A stretch of DNA of 64,000 nt, taken from the NCBI GenBank assembly GCA_029250885.1, contig JAQXEK010000078.1, forward strand, positions 1 to 64,000, read 5' to 3'. The notes below the pieces were generated by a model, which made no database searches, had not been told where the DNA came from, and was given only the letters and a program-made list of their open reading frames with translations. A program made the position numbers and the translations under genes. Of the stretch, positions 63,070 to 64,000 are shown piece by piece; the stretch's first letter is position 1; every line of letters starts with the position of its first letter. This stretch comes from Planctomycetota bacterium (GTDB lineage Bacteria; Planctomycetota; UBA1135; GCA-002686595).

Positions 63070-63167
63070 TTCGGCTGCCCCGGGGGGGGCCAGTCGGAAG
63101 GTTTTCTCCCTTGCGGGAGATGGAGACTCGTGGGCACCGATGCGACAGCGTCGGTGCCCCTTTTTTT
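63070..63167 (+). ncRNA. Structured RNA candidate, copy 2, with terminator
   Basis: Same architecture as copy 1. H1: CGGCTG (63072-63077) pairs with CAGTCG (63091-63096) around CCCCGGGGGGGGC. H2: TCTCCC (63105-63110) pairs with GGGAGA (63115-63120). The linker reads TGGAGACT. H3: GGGCACCGA (63132-63140) pairs with TCGGTGCCC (63151-63159) around TGCGACAGCG, and is followed by C and seven T (63161-63167), a good intrinsic terminator. A -10-like CATAAT at 63055-63060 would start transcription just before H1; I see no clear -35. A small RNA of about 100 nt is inferred; no target is evident. Confidence 0.72.
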
Positions 63168-63185
63168 GGCTGTAGATCTAGGATG

Positions 63186-64000
63186 CTAGCCTGCTCCCAT
63201 TCCTAGCGCCTTAAGCTTGGCTGTCAAGGTATCGGGGTCCCACCCCATCAAGGCCGCGGCCCTCCCTCTGTGGATCGCTCCACACTTCTTGCGAGTGGAT
63301 TCAATGGCCGACCAGAGCGAGATTGGGTCGAGGTGCTTGCTTGACAACCTATGGGGAAGACTGATTTCCCGTTCCAGGGCGAGCCTGGCAAGGCCAACAC
63401 CGTCGAGAGTGTCCCCGTCGTGGAAGATCACGATCTGGTGGGCAAAATCCGAGAGCGAGCGCAATCCGCCCTTCCAGTCACCGCGCCAGAGCAGTCCCTC
63501 GGCCTCCGAAGTCAGTTCTGGTGCAATCCGGCGCTCTAGCCTAGCCGCCTTGGCCAACAGCAACCTAAAGCACGGCAGAATCGAAGCACGCCGCTGGCCC
63601 ATATCTGGCAGCTTGATGCGATTGCGCATGAGCCGGTCAGCCAAGCCCTCCCAGGGAGCTTGGCCCAGGATCGGCTGCCTCGCGGTCACCACAAACCGCC
63701 CGGCATCTGGTTGGCGAAGCAGCTGATCCAAGGCTCCATGACCATCGGGGTCCAGGTGCTCGCCATCTTTAAGGATGACGCCCCCATCTCTTGCGGCTCG
63801 GATAGCGGTCCCAAGATCTGCACTCCCCAACCCACGCAAGCTGATCTCGACAACTCTCTCCAAGCCCCGGCAGAACAGAATAAAGCGACCGGCCACTGTC
63901 TTCCCAGCGCCTGCCGAGGCGACGATCAAAACAGGCTCCCCACAAGCGCGTCCCCCGAGGCGCGCAAGCTGCTGAAAGACAGGGCTTGTAGTCTTGGGGG
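63186..64000 (-). CDS. Sigma-54-activator-like AAA+ protein with Fis-type HTH, truncated by window
   Basis: The frame remains open past 63929 to the window edge, so the N-terminus is missing. Visible are QQLARLGGRACGEPVLIVASAGAGKT (a Walker A-like ASAGAGKT), then a Walker B-like GGVILKDGEHLDPDGHGAL, RFVVTARQP and the helical lid. The C-terminus (ISLWSAIESTRKKCGAIHRGRAAALMGWDPDTLTAKLKALG) is a Fis-like helix-turn-helix. The stretch between Walker A and B is about 30 residues shorter than in NtrC-type proteins, and no GAFTGA loop is seen. It may therefore not remodel sigma-54 holoenzyme in the usual way. Confidence 0.7.
   Translation of the reverse strand, partial: PKTTSPVFQQLARLGGRACGEPVLIVASAGAGKTVAGRFILFCRGLERVVEISLRGLGSADLGTAIRAARDGGVILKDGEHLDPDGHGALDQLLRQPDAGRFVVTARQPILGQAPWEGLADRLMRNRIKLPDMGQRRASILPCFRLLLAKAARLERRIAPELTSEAEGLLWRGDWKGGLRSLSDFAHQIVIFHDGDTLDGVGLARLALEREISLPHRLSSKHLDPISLWSAIESTRKKCGAIHRGRAAALMGWDPDTLTAKLKALGMGAG

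Larger units (their letters stand above)
62529..63185. other. Gene-free region holding two structured RNA candidates
   Basis: About 650 bases between a minus-strand glycosyltransferase start and the minus-strand AAA+ gene stop. It contains two paralogous three-hairpin RNAs at 62660-62756 and 63070-63167. The 310 bases between them contain only small dyads, such as CCCAATT/AATTGGG at 62821-62836, and are A/T-richer than the genes. There is no plausible protein. Confidence 0.8.

Overview
The window looks like a chromosomal segment of a Gram-negative environmental bacterium, most likely a member of the Planctomycetota or a close relative. This is inferred from gene content, not phylogeny: three EutN/CcmL shell-vertex genes followed by a class II aldolase (the arrangement known from planctomycete/verrucomicrobial microcompartments), CRTAC1-type FG-GAP proteins paired with TPR proteins, carboxypeptidase-regulatory-like repeat proteins, a cytosolic Ser/Thr kinase, fasciclin repeats, and many starts without a clear Shine-Dalgarno. 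Base composition is evenly GC-rich and genes are tightly packed, often with ATGA overlaps. No IS element, prophage, CRISPR array, rRNA or intact tRNA was found.

Layout. 1-1.8 kb: truncated fasciclin protein. 1.9-9.1 kb: complete minus-strand histidine operon, leader peptide-hisG-[hisC-HAD]-hisB-hisH-hisF-[hisA-hisI-hisE]-hisD, with two unusual fusions and an unannotated 24-residue leader containing four consecutive His codons. 9.2-12.5 kb: Ser/Thr kinase, YkgJ-type cysteine-cluster protein and TPR metallopeptidase operon (minus). 12.6-18.5 kb: parvulin-like chaperone, three BMC vertex proteins plus aldolase, a tandem array of four hairpins, a rhodanese lipoprotein and a YejM/PbgA-like membrane sulfatase. 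18.8-25 kb: five-gene peptide ABC importer whose permeases resemble YejB and YejE. 25-28.8 kb: two glycosyltransferases and a Bax-inhibitor-1 protein. 28.9-33 kb: porin-like barrel, a repeat-filled intergenic region, pgi, and a YugP-type metallopeptidase. 33-35.8 kb: MerR regulator and cysteine desulfurase, then a hypothetical gene. 35.9-41.2 kb: two carboxypeptidase-regulatory-like surface proteins and a PhyH oxygenase. 41.3-52.4 kb (minus): OdhA/Kgd-type fused 2-oxoglutarate dehydrogenase, outer-membrane barrel, M28 peptidase, MTA phosphorylase, TruD with an RGG-like tail, RluA-family synthase, and hypoxanthine phosphoribosyltransferase. 52.6-57.8 kb (minus): TPR and FG-GAP proteins, one with a type-1 copper domain. 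58.1-62.5 kb: ArsM-like methyltransferase, ThiE-like protein, QueA and a DUF2029 glycosyltransferase. 62.5-64 kb: two paralogous structured RNAs and a truncated sigma-54-activator-like gene.

The most novel material is non-coding. (i) Two tandem RNA candidates at 62.66-62.76 and 63.07-63.17 kb share loops and linkers exactly or almost exactly while all three stems covary; the second ends in a run of seven T. (ii) An approximately 190-nt element occurs in opposite orientations at 30.06-30.25 and 30.44-30.64 kb, with a conserved core held by long stems whose sequences differ completely but remain self-complementary. A third site at 25.03-25.11 kb has only the flanks. (iii) A his-operon attenuation-type leader lies upstream of hisG. 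(iv) Four 24-bp tandem hairpins follow the BMC aldolase. The protein-level novelties are the HisC-HAD and HisA-HisI-HisE fusions, the OdhA-type fusion outside Actinobacteria, and a sigma-54-like AAA+ protein that appears to lack the GAFTGA loop.
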